Assembly: GCA_025362495.1 (NCBI GenBank)
Contig: JANYGI010000032.1
Coordinates: forward strand, 20,594-84,593
Direction of reading: 5' to 3'
Source: Byssovorax sp.
Lineage (GTDB): Bacteria; Myxococcota_A; Polyangia; Polyangiales; Polyangiaceae
Length of the DNA: 64,000 nt
The notes beneath the pieces are model-generated. The model did not search any database, had not been told where the DNA came from, and saw only the letters and a list, made by a program, of their open reading frames with translations. Both the position numbers and the translations under genes were made by a program. Shown piece after piece: positions 40,444 to 49,272 of this stretch (position 1 is the first letter of the stretch; the number at the start of each line of letters is the position of its first letter).

Positions 40444-40998
40444 CTACTTCTCGATGCGGATCGCGTGAACCGACGCGAGCAGGCCGCGCGCCTTCTTGCG
40501 ATTGGCAAGGTGGGTCTGGGTCCAGGCGAGGACCTCGAGATCGGGGCCGTAGATCAGCGCCTGATTCATCCGGAACTGCTGCGTCGTGTCGTCGCAGGTC
40601 ACCTCGAAGGCGTTGTCCGGGACCGCGAGATCCGCCAGGTGATTGGCGTACTGCACGCACTTTTTCCCGAAGGCGCGGGTGGCGTAAGAGTCGATCCAGA
40701 TGGTCGTCTTCGTCTCTTCGGGCACGTAGGAGACGGTGAAGGGCCAGCCCGGCTCCGTAGGCAGGTTGCAGACCCAGCGCGTGTCCTCGGCCGCGCAGGT
40801 GTAGCCGTTCTGCTGGAGGATATCGATGACGACCTGGCCAGGAGTGCGGTTGTCGACGATCTGCACCGCGGGGGCCTGGGCGCCCGGCCCGTCCACGGGG
40901 AGCGTGTAGGCGGCGGTCTTTGGCTGGCGCGGGTGATGGTGACACCCGGACGAGAACGCGAAGAGGACGGCGAGAGCAGCGAGGCGCGAGGGGTTCAT
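40444..40998 (-). CDS. Lipoprotein of unknown function
   Basis: This protein of 184 residues has a short signal and lipobox SSGC followed by HHH. The mature part is a mixed alpha/beta domain with four Cys (CAAEDTRWVC, KKCVQY, VTCDD). No family is recognised. It is convergent with the AraC gene and divergent from the small gene at 41163. Confidence 0.8.
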   Translation of the reverse strand: MNPSRLAALAVLFAFSSGCHHHPRQPKTAAYTLPVDGPGAQAPAVQIVDNRTPGQVVIDILQQNGYTCAAEDTRWVCNLPTEPGWPFTVSYVPEETKTTIWIDSYATRAFGKKCVQYANHLADLAVPDNAFEVTCDDTTQQFRMNQALIYGPDLEVLAWTQTHLANRKKARGLLASVHAIRIEK

Positions 40999-41162
40999 CG
41001 GGCGCGGATGCTACGTGAAAATGGCGGGTGATCGCCACCATTCTCTGCGGCGCCGCATCTCCGGACGGGCGCCGCTCTTCCATTGACGTCGGGACGTCGA
41101 GCAGTGCATGGCTGAGGGGGGCTGCGGTGCGGCGGTGGGGCGCTCCCGGGAGACAAGGTACG

Positions 41163-41417
41163 ATGAAGACCCTCGATGAAGTAAGCGCCCGCGCGGAGAT
41201 CAGCTGGAACGTCTGGGGCCCGAACTCGGGCGGCGTGATCGTGGTCTTCTTCCACGAGGGGAAGCTCTATACGTACTACGGCGGTGACGCGCGGCCGGCG
41301 GACGACGACGCGCCGAACCCGGTGGAGGAGACGATCGAGGAGTACGCGCGCGAAGGCTACGGCGGCGACAAGGAGGTGCTCGCCTGGCTGCGCGCGACGG
41401 GGCGTCTTTCGGCTTGA
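41163..41417 (+). CDS. Small hypothetical protein
   Basis: This 84-residue protein starts at ATG 41163. It has an acidic, beta-strand-rich composition (GVIVVFFHEGKLYTYYGG) and a helical end. It has no signal peptide and is probably cytoplasmic. I do not recognise the family. Coding character is good (third-position GC, no rare codons), but the size keeps confidence moderate. Confidence 0.6.
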   Translation: MKTLDEVSARAEISWNVWGPNSGGVIVVFFHEGKLYTYYGGDARPADDDAPNPVEETIEEYAREGYGGDKEVLAWLRATGRLSA

Positions 41418-41460
41418 GCGCGAGCGGCGAACCATCGGCTCGACGGGACCACCAGCAGCC

Positions 41461-41988
41461 ATGTTCATGCTTCGCAGTCGATCCAGGGCGAGTCAGGAGG
41501 GTTCGACGTCACCCCGCCGGTGGACGGTGAGTGCGAGGCTCTGCGCGGGTGGCCCAGGGGCGCTGCCGGAGCTGAGGGCGGCAAGAATTCGAGTCCTGGG
41601 GTTATCGCGCTCCACGGGACGGAGGGCGCTTCGCGTCGCGCTGCTGGCGTCTTTCCTGGGTTTGGCGGGCTGCAATCCCACGGTGAATGTGGCGGCCACG
41701 TCGGGGGGATCTTCCACCGGAGCGGCCTACGACCCTTGTTACGACCAGAAGACTCCCGAGAGCTGCGTCGGGAAATGTAGCTTCGTGTTCGTCGGCGACT
41801 GCGATGGACACGAACCTCTCGGGTGCTTCGGCGCTGCGCCCGAGTGCACGCTCGACGCGGATTGCCACCCGGAGCAGTCGTGCGTCGAGAGGAAGATCGC
41901 CCCCTGCGTGCTCCCGGCGCCGACAGGTGGTGGGATTTGCGACTCGTGCTTCGATACCCGACGACTCTGCTGGCCGCCGGCATCATGA
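41461..41988 (+). CDS. Cys-rich lipoprotein, start uncertain
   Basis: The reliable part is the C-terminal region: a hydrophobic segment ending in lipobox LAGCNP, then about 100 residues with paired Cys (YDQKTPESCVGKCSFVFVGD, CTLDADCHPEQSC). The start is uncertain: ATG 41461 or GTG 41527 leave an unusually long Arg-rich stretch before the signal. The final 250 bp are antisense to the end of the minus-strand gene at 41739-42671. The Cys spacing matches other surface lipoproteins in this window. No family name applies. Confidence 0.65.
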   Translation: MFMLRSRSRASQEGSTSPRRWTVSARLCAGGPGALPELRAARIRVLGLSRSTGRRALRVALLASFLGLAGCNPTVNVAATSGGSSTGAAYDPCYDQKTPESCVGKCSFVFVGDCDGHEPLGCFGAAPECTLDADCHPEQSCVERKIAPCVLPAPTGGGICDSCFDTRRLCWPPAS

Positions 41989-42671
41989 TGCCGCGCAACG
42001 GTCGAATGGCGCACGCCCGATGCTGCGCGGAGATCCCGATCGACGTTCAGGGCCACGGCTCGTCGGGTCGAGCGGGGATGATCTCCTGGGCGCCGGTTCG
42101 CAGGTTCAACCGAGGGGGATTCGGATTTGAACTCATCGAAGAGGTCGCCGGCCGCGCCGACGAAGACCGCGATGTCCGGTCGGCAGAGCGCCTGGAGAAC
42201 CTCCCACGCCGCGCGTGTCTCCTCGAGCAGGACCTCGTTGACGAGGATCAGCTCGGGGGTGAAGTCGAGGCCCGCGAGGTCGGGGCGGCCGATTGGCAGG
42301 CTCTGGAATTCGGCCGGGAGCAGCGGCACTTTGACATCGACCAGGCCCACAATCGCTTCGGAGGCCGTCGTCGCCGGGTCCTTCCAGTCCTCGGTCCAGG
42401 CGTGGGCGGCGATTGGAAAGCGATAGGCGGCGTCATCGCCGTGCAGTGTGATCTCGAGCTGGCGGATGCGGTCGTCTGACGAGGCGAGCGAGAAGACCTC
42501 GGCCAGGGACTTCCGGTAGCGTTCGCGGACCGGATCGAACGAGCGGAGGACGAGCTCGCGCGTCAACTGCGGCAGTGGCACGAAGGGAGTGTTCTTGCGA
42601 GCGGGTCGATTGCCGACCTCGTAGAGGAAGATCGCTCCGAGCAGGAGCGCGAGCAAGGTAGTCAGGTGCAT
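41739..42671 (-). CDS. Hypothetical membrane-anchored protein with an odd C-terminal overlap
   Basis: This protein has up to 310 residues. The N-terminus is a single hydrophobic anchor (TTLLALLLGAIFLYEVG), followed by a soluble domain (about 30-195) with balanced charge and good coding pattern. From about residue 195 the sequence turns low-quality and simply mirrors the lipoprotein gene on the other strand. I infer that an original stop near 42090 was lost, so the real domain probably ends there. No family recognised. Confidence 0.6.
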   Translation of the reverse strand: MHLTTLLALLLGAIFLYEVGNRPARKNTPFVPLPQLTRELVLRSFDPVRERYRKSLAEVFSLASSDDRIRQLEITLHGDDAAYRFPIAAHAWTEDWKDPATTASEAIVGLVDVKVPLLPAEFQSLPIGRPDLAGLDFTPELILVNEVLLEETRAAWEVLQALCRPDIAVFVGAAGDLFDEFKSESPSVEPANRRPGDHPRSTRRAVALNVDRDLRAASGVRHSTVARHHDAGGQQSRRVSKHESQIPPPVGAGSTQGAIFLSTHDCSGWQSASSVHSGAAPKHPRGSCPSQSPTNTKLHFPTQLSGVFWS

Positions 42672-42680
42672 ACCGGGTCG

Positions 42681-43597
42681 TCACGAGAGCACGTCGGCTG
42701 CCGTCTTCGCGCCGAAGACGCTATCAATCCAGCGGTCGAGCGTCGTCACGCTCGTGCAGGCCTGGATGAGGGCGTGGTCGCCGTCGGTGACGGCGATACC
42801 CGCGCGCGCGAGGAGGCGGAGGAGCGTGTCGCGCCGCCCCTTGATTTCGCCTTCGACGTGGCCTTCGGCCTGGCCCTCGACCCACCGGGCCTCGGCGATG
42901 ACGAGCACTTGCTGGATCTCGTCTCTCACCTTCTCGTAAGCGTCGAGCTCCTCTTGCGTGAACGTGGCTTTGTTGGCGAGCATGAGCGCTTCGCGGTACA
43001 CCACGGGCAAATCCGGCGGGACCTCCGTCAGCTCGGCGCGTGGACGAAGAGCCAGGCCCATTGAGAAGCGCCGCTGTCGGGCCGGCGCGGTGGCAGCTTG
43101 GGCAGCTCCAGGAATGCATACTGGACTTGCAACAGACCCGAGTTGCCCGAGCCGCGCTCGGTCATGTTCCAGCGGCTCAGCATCGGTACCGGGGCGAGCC
43201 CGAGCGCCTTTTGCGTCGCGTCGGGCCAGATCTCGAAGTCGCAAATGGAGATCGCGACCACGTCGGTCAGCGTGTCGGACCACTTGCCGCTCCTGAGCTG
43301 ACCCGCGTAAGCCTTGCACGCATTGTAGACGACGCGGTTGACGAAGCCGGGATGGTGGATGAGCTGCATCTCGACGACGAAGGTCGTCCCCGCCCGGTCC
43401 TTGCAGCGAACGTTCAGGATCGACAGCTTGGCGCCCACCGCCAGAGGAAGCTGCTCTCTCGGCAGGTACTCGATGGCGTCGATGGCCTGATCGCCCTGGC
43501 GATCGAGCAGATCGTTGAGCAGGCCCCGGAGAATGTCGGGGTGCGTCGCGAAGATGCGCCGGAAGACGAAGTCGTTGGTCAGGTTCGCGAATGCCAC
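42681..43597 (-). pseudogene. Rpn/PD-(D/E)XK nuclease (putative transposase family) pseudogene with single-base frameshift
   Basis: The 5' part (from 43597) reads as an Rpn/YhgA-like nuclease: NLTNDFVFRRIFATHPDILR near the start, then SILNVRCKDRAGTTFVVEMQ. It hits a stop right after WAWLFVHAPS at 43028. The next frame continues perfectly with ELTEVPPDLP, EEGHVEG-type repeats (EGQAEGHVEGEIKGR) and TLDRWIDSVF, ending at 42681. Restoring one G near 43032-43036 would join the halves. The first catalytic acid is also Asn (LNV for the usual LDV), so the nuclease would be inactive even if repaired. It is a decayed member of a mobile-like nuclease family. Confidence 0.8.
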
Positions 43598-43754
43598 ATG
43601 GTCGTGGTACCGAGGGGCGACGCCGGCAGCAACCCGGGCACGGGGAAAAGCAGCGGGACGCTCGGGCGAGCACGCGGCGGTGCGCAGAGGGCGTGCGCAC
43701 GTCGCCGGCGTGGCGGTCTCACGCGATGAGGCGATGGTGTGCTATCCGCCGCGA

Positions 43755-44171
43755 TCACGGGATGCCGGAGAGCTTGCACTCCCTCGTGTACGGCATCGCG
43801 TCGCAGTACCTCTTCGCGCAGGCCTTCCACGCGGGCTCCTGCGCGGGGCACGAGGGGCAGAGATCGCTGCACGCGCTCGGGACCGAGGACACGCCCATGA
43901 CCGCGTCGTCGAAGCCGGCGAGCTCCGGGCTGTCCACGTCCGAGCATGCGGCGGCCATGTCCAGACCCGCTCGCACGCCGCATCGGGACGCGCATCTATC
44001 GACGCTGCCCAGGCACTGGGTTGCTTGCTCGCAAGCGGTCTGGCAGTCGGTGCTCTCGGGTGCGGTCGTACCGCCGCAGGTGACGAGGGGCGCGGACAGG
44101 AGGAAGAGTATCGCCGACCGCGTGAAGCTGCGGATTTGGATGGCGAAGCTCGACGAAGCAAGGTGTGGCAT
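43755..44171 (-). CDS. Cys-rich lipoprotein of unknown function
   Basis: This protein of 138 residues has a signal and lipobox LVTCGG. The mature part has about 12 Cys with spacing typical of disulfide-linked surface domains (CQTACEQATQCLG, CASRCGV, CSDLCPSC). It lies 18 bp upstream of the MYXO-CTERM-like gene on the same strand in reverse order, so the two are probably expressed together. Function unknown. Confidence 0.82.
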   Translation of the reverse strand: MPHLASSSFAIQIRSFTRSAILFLLSAPLVTCGGTTAPESTDCQTACEQATQCLGSVDRCASRCGVRAGLDMAAACSDVDSPELAGFDDAVMGVSSVPSACSDLCPSCPAQEPAWKACAKRYCDAMPYTRECKLSGIP

Positions 44172-44189
44172 GGAGTGCTCCAGGGAGAG

Positions 44190-44738
44190 TCAGCGACGAA
44201 CGAGCCTGGACCGGCGGCGCGCCACGAGCGCGAGAGCGCCGGTCGCGGCGAGAAGCCCCAGGGGCGCGGAGGGCGGGGCGCCGGTCAAAGCACACCCGGA
44301 TTGCTGCGGAAAGACCGGCAGATCGAGGATGTCGTAGGTCGCGTCCATGGTGATCATCGCCTGGCCCGAGCGCGCGGTGAAGGTGGCTTTGCCAGTCTTC
44401 ACCTTCGGATCGGTGTCCACGATCAAGAGGAAGTCGTCACTGCCGTACGTGGCGATGGTCGAGCACCCGCAGGCCGTGGCCGAGTCTCCCTCGACCTCGA
44501 CCGGATCGTCGCACCGGTTGTCGATGTGGATCGTCCCGACGCCGCCGCATTCACCGCCCTCGGCCGTGATGTCCATGCAGAGCGGCGCTCCGGTGACCGT
44601 GAGCTGGATGTTCACCGCCGCCCGCCCCCCGGACGCGCAGGTGGACGTGGCCGCGGCCTCGCGCGGCGCGAGCGCGAGCGTCGTCGCCAGGGCCGCTGTG
44701 AACAGCACGAGATTCAGGCGAGATCGAGGAGTCGTCAT
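44190..44738 (-). CDS. Secreted protein with MYXO-CTERM-like sorting tail
   Basis: This protein of 182 residues starts at ATG 44738 (MTTPRSRLN), before an N-terminal signal ending near REAAA. The centre has Cys pairs (TAEGGECGG, RCDDPVEVEG, CGCS). The C-terminus has a Cys-containing spacer (QQSGCALTG), a hydrophobic helix (PLGLLAATGALALVA) and an Arg-rich end (RRRSRLVRR). This three-part tail is that of MYXO-CTERM surface-sorting domains, which myxobacterial proteases process. The gene is upstream of the lipoprotein at 43755. Function of the mature domain unknown. Confidence 0.85.
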   Translation of the reverse strand: MTTPRSRLNLVLFTAALATTLALAPREAAATSTCASGGRAAVNIQLTVTGAPLCMDITAEGGECGGVGTIHIDNRCDDPVEVEGDSATACGCSTIATYGSDDFLLIVDTDPKVKTGKATFTARSGQAMITMDATYDILDLPVFPQQSGCALTGAPPSAPLGLLAATGALALVARRRSRLVRR

Positions 44739-45216
44739 GATCAAGTCTCCAAGCAAGATAGGCGCAGACAGTACCACATCGATCCGCGCCGTCGCGGGGA
44801 TTCGAGGCCGTGCAGCGCTGACGGCGTTGGTCGCGCGCCGGACGGTGCAGGCTGGTCGGGTCGAAGCGACGGGCTCGAAACGAGGCGCTGGCTCGTGCGG
44901 TGCGCGGAGTGTTCGGAGTCGGGAGGTCGGGCGCACGTCTGGGCGTGGGCTCTCGCTGTGGTTTCACGATTTCCATCCTGCCAAGCGCGGAGAGGTTGCC
45001 GGGGGGCTCGCGCGGATCGGGAGGAGATCCGGAGATGAACGCAAAGGCGCGGAGGCGCGGAGGCGCAAAAAGGCGAAGAAGGGAAAGAGGGGGGCTCACG
45101 TCGTCTCCGACTGCGTCTCTGCGTCTCTGCGTCTCTGCGTTGAAATCTGATGTGTTCCGCGGATCCGCAGCTCGTCCTCGGCGGGTCGGGTTCGTGGTAG
45201 AGACGTCGACGACGCC
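44739..45216. other. 478-bp intergenic region with a mini-element
   Basis: No credible gene. The part nearest 44738 should hold the promoter of the MYXO-CTERM-like gene. The only striking structure is the palindromic tandem element at 45037-45142, listed separately. I see nothing else. Confidence 0.6.
45037..45142. repeat. Imperfect palindromic element built from 8-nt tandem units
   Basis: The left half has GAACGC followed by tandem units of the form GCGCGGAG ending in GCGCAAAAAGGCGAAG. The right half has TGCGTCTC repeated about four times, ending in GCGTTGAA. The two halves are roughly reverse-complementary in plan (AACGC...GCGTT at the outer edges), so they could fold into a long imperfect hairpin. 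Such short palindromic tandem elements are scattered in many bacterial genomes. No coding capacity. Confidence 0.65.
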
Positions 45217-45828
45217 ATGAAGAGATCTCTCGTCACCAGCGATGCCGTCGGCCATCACTTCGGCCTCCGGCGCTGTGGCCAGCTCGCGGCGGGGGTGATG
45301 GTCGCGTTGACCGCGGCGTGTGGTTCTGCGCCGTCGGCGCCGGCGACGTCACCGGGGATCGCGCCGACGGCGCCGCCGGCGCGCTCGCGATCGGCGAACG
45401 AGCCTTACGAGGCTACCGTGAAGGAGGGCAACCAGAGGTCTCTTCGCGACGTTGCGCTGCCGTTCGCTCGGTACATCGTCGCGATGCACGCTCGTATTCA
45501 CCCGCTGTTCGAGGACGCGATGACGGCCTTCGAGGTGCACGCCGAGGCGCCTCGAAGCGCCGGGGATCTGGTCACCGTGATCGAGATGGCGCTCGATCCG
45601 GCGGATGGGCGATTGGCGCGGCTGGGCGTGGTCAGGGCGAGTAGGGTCACCGCGTTCGACGTGGTGGTGCTCAACGCGGTCAACCATGCTCAGCCGTTCG
45701 GCAAGGCGCCGGACGGCATCGTTTCGGCGGATGGCAAGGTGTACCTGCACTGGGAGTTTCACCGCGATCGCAACGATGCTTGCACCTCGCGGAATGCCTA
45801 TCCTTATCTGCTCACGGCGGCGCATTGA
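45217..45828 (+). CDS. TonB C-terminal-like lipoprotein
   Basis: This protein of 203 residues has a basic, rather long lead then a hydrophobic segment with lipobox TAAC. After a Pro/Ala linker, the C-terminal domain shows the TonB/TolA C-terminal pattern: TAFDVVVLNAVNHAQPFG, then GKVYLHWEFHRD. TonB normally transmits proton-motive force to outer-membrane receptors; here no N-terminal transmembrane/ExbB-interacting His helix is present because the protein is a lipoprotein, so the domain may only bind partners. The gene stands alone. Confidence 0.78.
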   Translation: MKRSLVTSDAVGHHFGLRRCGQLAAGVMVALTAACGSAPSAPATSPGIAPTAPPARSRSANEPYEATVKEGNQRSLRDVALPFARYIVAMHARIHPLFEDAMTAFEVHAEAPRSAGDLVTVIEMALDPADGRLARLGVVRASRVTAFDVVVLNAVNHAQPFGKAPDGIVSADGKVYLHWEFHRDRNDACTSRNAYPYLLTAAH

Positions 45829-46529
45829 GGGCGCGCGCGGGAGCGCGGGGGCGTCCGAGCTGCGCGAGCGCTGATGTACCGACGGCTGCGGCACGGCCAA
45901 CCGTGCTGCGCGCACGCCTCGACGTGGCCGAGTAAGCAAACGGACGTGACCAGGACGGGCAGAAATGGTTGTCGCTGACCGGCAAGCGTAGTTGACGTCG
46001 ATCAGCTCGAATCGTCGGGGGAAAAGGGATGAATGCTCGGGGCGCTGACCGGAGGTGGGGAGTCGGCTACCGCGGGTGAGCCTGGCTCATTTTCCGGGGA
46101 TTGTAGCTCGCCCATGACGCCGACGTACTGTCGACGGATCCGCTCTCCAGATCTGCGTCGCTCCCGGCCGCCCGAATCGCCGCGTCAGCAGCCGCGAGCG
46201 CTGCACGGACGATGCCTTCGGTGGGATCGTCGAGCTCTCTCGGAACGAGCTTGCCAGCGGCGAGAAGCGCCTTGACCTCATGCGGCAATGGCACGGTCTC
46301 GTGCCTCAGCCCTGCACGCACGGCAGCACGCAGATAGACCACGTGCCGACGTGGTCGGCAGCGAGCGCACCGACGACGGCGCGACGGTCGCTGTCGCGGC
46401 GGGCTCCGCGATAGGCACCATGCGAAATCCGGCGCCGGGAGAGCGTGGCGCTTTCCCCGTCCCAGCGTTTCTTGTGCAACCGTGCTCCTGACACCTGGTG
46501 TCGGAGAAGCCGCCGTGGCGCGAGGCGAG
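45829..46529. other. About 700 bp with no intact gene; possible gene remnants
   Basis: Coding-like scraps occur on the minus strand: one frame shows AADHVGTWSICVLPC near 46350 and the adjacent frame continues with HETVPLPHEVKALLAAGKL and PRELDDPTEGIVRAAL down to about 46150, which looks like a frameshifted remnant. No family can be named. There is no start, RBS or stop arrangement that would support a working gene. Confidence 0.45.
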
Positions 46530-46751
46530 GATCCCTCGAGGAGCACGACCGCGAGGTGAAGATGCCGGTCTATGCGCGCGAGGGCGTGCGGCGTGCGTGG
46601 CAGCTCGATCCGGGGGAACGGACTCTCGAGGTGTATGCGCGCGGGGGAGAGCGGCGGGTGGCGGGAAGCAGTGGTGTTTCGCGGGGCGGAGGTGGTGCGG
46701 CCGGTGCCGTTTGATACGGTGGAGCTCGGGCTGGGGTCGCTCTGGGGGTAG
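46530..46751 (+). pseudogene. Uma2-family nuclease fragment with frameshift
   Basis: Only the last third is left. One frame reads EEHDREVKMPVYAREGVRRA then WQLDPGERTLEVYARGGERR; the next frame picks up with EAVVFRGAEVVRPVPFDTVE and LGLGSLWG and stops at 46751. This matches the C-terminal block of Uma2 proteins (D.D...K...YA..GV...W.VDP....EV). The catalytic N-terminal half is missing and the remainder has a one-base shift near 46670, so it is inactive. Confidence 0.7.
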
Positions 46752-46898
46752 GCGGCTGGAGGCCCAGTCGATTTGCGGCCTGGTTCACCGCAACTGACGT
46801 CATGCGTAGCCGAACGCCCTGGCGATGAGCCGCGGGCGCGAAGCGCCCGTCGTACACCAGCGCCTTGTTCGGCAGCGTGGTGCTTTCAGAGCCGTTGT

Positions 46899-47474
46899 TC
46901 ACGCCTGCTGCCTCGCACGTTCGAGCAGGTCGGCAACATCGAGCACCGGCGCCCAACGATCGAGGTACTCGCGATCCAGGAGGTCACCTTGGACTTTGAG
47001 TACACCGAGGATGTCGCCCCATTGCCTGTCCGAGATCTGGTTGCCGAGCTTGTACCAAACCAGCTTGTGCAGCAGCGTGTCTTCGGGGCTTGCGAAGCGA
47101 ACTGCCACTTTGCCCTCCGGCACGTCGAACGCCTCTGCTCGCGCTCGCGTCATCTCCTCGCGTGACCACGAATCTCCCTTCAGGATGAAGACGTCGGCCT
47201 TGAACATCGTCGCCAGGTGGATCACATTGAATGACGCCCGCGCCTGGATCGCCTCGTATATCATGTCAGCATCGATGTAGAACTCTCCTGTGAGCGCGCT
47301 GGTGATCGCTTGGACGTGGGGAGGTCTGATGTCAGCCACGAGGTCGACGTCCTGCGTCGCGCGAGGGATCCCGTAGAGCGAGCTTGCGACCGAGCCGCCC
47401 ACCAGATAGCGAATCTGGAGGTCGTCGAAGACTCGCGCGAGCTTCGCGACGACGACGAGGGGCTCCGAGAGCAT
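46899..47474 (-). CDS. Nucleotidyltransferase of the AbiEii/MNT-like superfamily
   Basis: This protein of 191 residues has a nucleotidyltransferase core: YLVGGSVASSLYGIPRATQD followed by VDLVAD, the GG(S).....G..R.T.D.D motif used for metal and NTP binding. A further acidic residue is present in FKADVFIL. The rest is helical. Related proteins act as toxins that modify RNA or proteins, or as antibiotic-type transferases. Its ATG (47474) overlaps the stop of the upstream small gene by one base, so the two are translationally coupled, like many toxin-antitoxin pairs. The exact target is unknown. Confidence 0.83.
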   Translation of the reverse strand: MLSEPLVVVAKLARVFDDLQIRYLVGGSVASSLYGIPRATQDVDLVADIRPPHVQAITSALTGEFYIDADMIYEAIQARASFNVIHLATMFKADVFILKGDSWSREEMTRARAEAFDVPEGKVAVRFASPEDTLLHKLVWYKLGNQISDRQWGDILGVLKVQGDLLDREYLDRWAPVLDVADLLERARQQA

Positions 47475-47737
47475 CAGTATCCAACCTCCCGAACGTCCCA
47501 GCCGAAGGCCCGGACCATCACTTCTGCGTCGAGCCAGCGCGAGGCTACCCGGAGCGCTTGCTCGCGAGAATCCGCGTCGGGATGGCGGCGGCGGACGTCC
47601 ATGAGCGCGAGCTCCTGCACTGCCCGCGTGAGCGCACCGACGCGTTCAAGCTTCTGCGACGGCGACATCTTGCGGTAGCCCTCGATCAGCAGGGCTTCGA
47701 TCTTCGGGTGGGTGTCGTTCGGCAGGCCGACGGTCAT
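47474..47737 (-). CDS. Small partner protein of the nucleotidyltransferase (putative antitoxin)
   Basis: This protein of 87 residues starts at ATG 47737. It is almost wholly helical and charged (LIEGYRKMSPSQKLERVGAL), with no signal or metal motif. Its stop TGA overlaps the nucleotidyltransferase ATG (TGATG arrangement). The upstream position, small size and coupling fit an antitoxin or accessory subunit. This function is inferred from gene order; I do not recognise the family. Confidence 0.75.
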   Translation of the reverse strand: MTVGLPNDTHPKIEALLIEGYRKMSPSQKLERVGALTRAVQELALMDVRRRHPDADSREQALRVASRWLDAEVMVRAFGWDVREVGY

Positions 47738-47802
47738 GGCGGCAATGTACCACGGCCGTGCAGCGGAAGGGAACCCGAGCCGGGCATCTCCACGGCAGCC
47801 GG

Positions 47803-48066
47803 TCAGCGGCAACCATGGCCTTCGGGACACCGCCCCCCATCGCAGAGCTCGCCGCAAGACTCGCAGTGGCGACGCGTCGGCCCGGGCTCGGCCGGGCAGT
47901 AGTGCCGACCGCAGGTCTTGCGCCCGCAATGCGTGCACGGCGCGCTGCGCGCGCAAAACGATATCCCGGCGGCCCGCGTGAGCGCCGTTCCGCAACAACG
48001 GCAGTAATCCCCTGCAAACGAGTAGCTCCGCGTCGCCTCACTACAGCATGGCGTCGAACGTATCAT
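47803..48066 (-). CDS. Small Cys-rich putative zinc-binding protein
   Basis: This protein of 87 residues has 15 or more Cys in CxxC-type spacing (CRCCGTAL, CTHCGRKTCGRHYC, CESCGELC). This fits two or three zinc ribbons or knuckles. No signal peptide, so probably cytoplasmic. I do not recognise a family, and no RBS stands out, so it could be spurious, but the clustered CxxC pattern argues for a real gene. Confidence 0.5.
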   Translation of the reverse strand: MIRSTPCCSEATRSYSFAGDYCRCCGTALTRAAGISFCARSAPCTHCGRKTCGRHYCPAEPGPTRRHCESCGELCDGGRCPEGHGCR

Positions 48067-48318
48067 GATGGTTCCTCTGCGCCTTCGCGCCCCGCTGCGT
48101 CAGGACCTGGCATAGAGCCCGTCCGCCCGCCGAACACGCGGCTCAGCCGGGCCGCAAAGCGGCATCGGATGCAGCCGCTCGTTCGGCGGTTTCTGGTTGC
48201 TAAATCATCGCTGGCACAAGGAAACTGTCCCTCCTGCGTTGGCGTCGACTCAGCGAATGCCGGACAAGCGTACGGGCCTGCGACGCCAAAGAAGGAGCGC
48301 CCGGCTCTTTGTGTCCGC

Positions 48319-48714
48319 TCACAGGAGCTCATTCCACGCGCCGGATCTCACCATGGCGGTGCGCACCATGTGGCGCGCGTCCCGCGATGTCTGCGCATGT
48401 CCTCCGACCGTCGCATCAGGCCAAGGTGCCTCGTGAGCAGGCAAGATGTAGCGGATGTCATAGCCGCCGACAAACGCTTGCGCGGCGATCACGACGTACC
48501 ATGGAGAGCGAAAGTCGTCGACGGCGAGAAGACAGAGTCGTTCGTGCGAAAGTAAGCCCCAAGCTTCGACGGGGGCGCATACCTCCTCCAGAAGGGGAAT
48601 CAGCTCGATCATTTGCGCCGCAACCTGCCTCCATTCGGCTTCCTTGCGCTCGCCGAGTTGACGATAAGAATCGAGCAATGGATAGCCCTGGCATGATGCT
48701 CGTATCAGGGCCAT
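48319..48714 (-). CDS. Hypothetical protein
   Basis: This protein of 131 residues starts at ATG 48714 (MALIRASCQGYPLLDSYR), which I chose over a longer form because the extension is Arg-rich and unpatterned. The centre is amphipathic helix (AEWRQVAAQMIELIPLLEEV) then beta-like segments (SPWYVVIAAQAFVGGYDIRY). No motif or family recognised. Small single-domain cytoplasmic proteins of this type often sit in accessory regions as immunity proteins, but nothing here shows that directly. Confidence 0.62.
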   Translation of the reverse strand: MALIRASCQGYPLLDSYRQLGERKEAEWRQVAAQMIELIPLLEEVCAPVEAWGLLSHERLCLLAVDDFRSPWYVVIAAQAFVGGYDIRYILPAHEAPWPDATVGGHAQTSRDARHMVRTAMVRSGAWNELL

Positions 48715-49272
48715 GGGGTTCGTCCTCGTAGGGGGCTTACTTCGCAGGAAGTTAGTTTTTCTTTTCGCGCTCGAGCAAGTGTTGCATCGCCCGCCCAACA
48801 TCCATTCGATTGCGAGGCCGCCGAGTCGACCGACCTCTCGAATCCGCCTCATTGCTGCCTGGCCCGGTCAGCCGATCCCCACTTCTCAACCGCCTGATTC
48901 CAGCTCCAACGTGCCCGAGGCTCGCCGATCACGGACAACTCCGCAAGCCCGAACCGTCGTCGAAAGCTTTCGTGCTGACCTGTCGAACCCCGCGGCTCCC
49001 GCGGCCTGGCGCCAACGTCGATGCCCTCACCTTCCCCATCCGTCCCGCAGCCCCGCCGAGGTCCTCGCCGCCGCCCGACCATGCCGTGAGATCCCCGATC
49101 CCCCGCGCGAACTCCCGAGCACTGTCACCACACGACCCGGTTCGTGGTTCGAAGCTGCCGGTCCGAGGCGACCTGGCCCCGTGTCACGACTCCGCGGACC
49201 CGGCCCGTGCTTCCGATCCTCATGGAGCGTGCGCCGACGAAGCGAGAAAGTGTCACCCGGGCTGCCGGTCTG

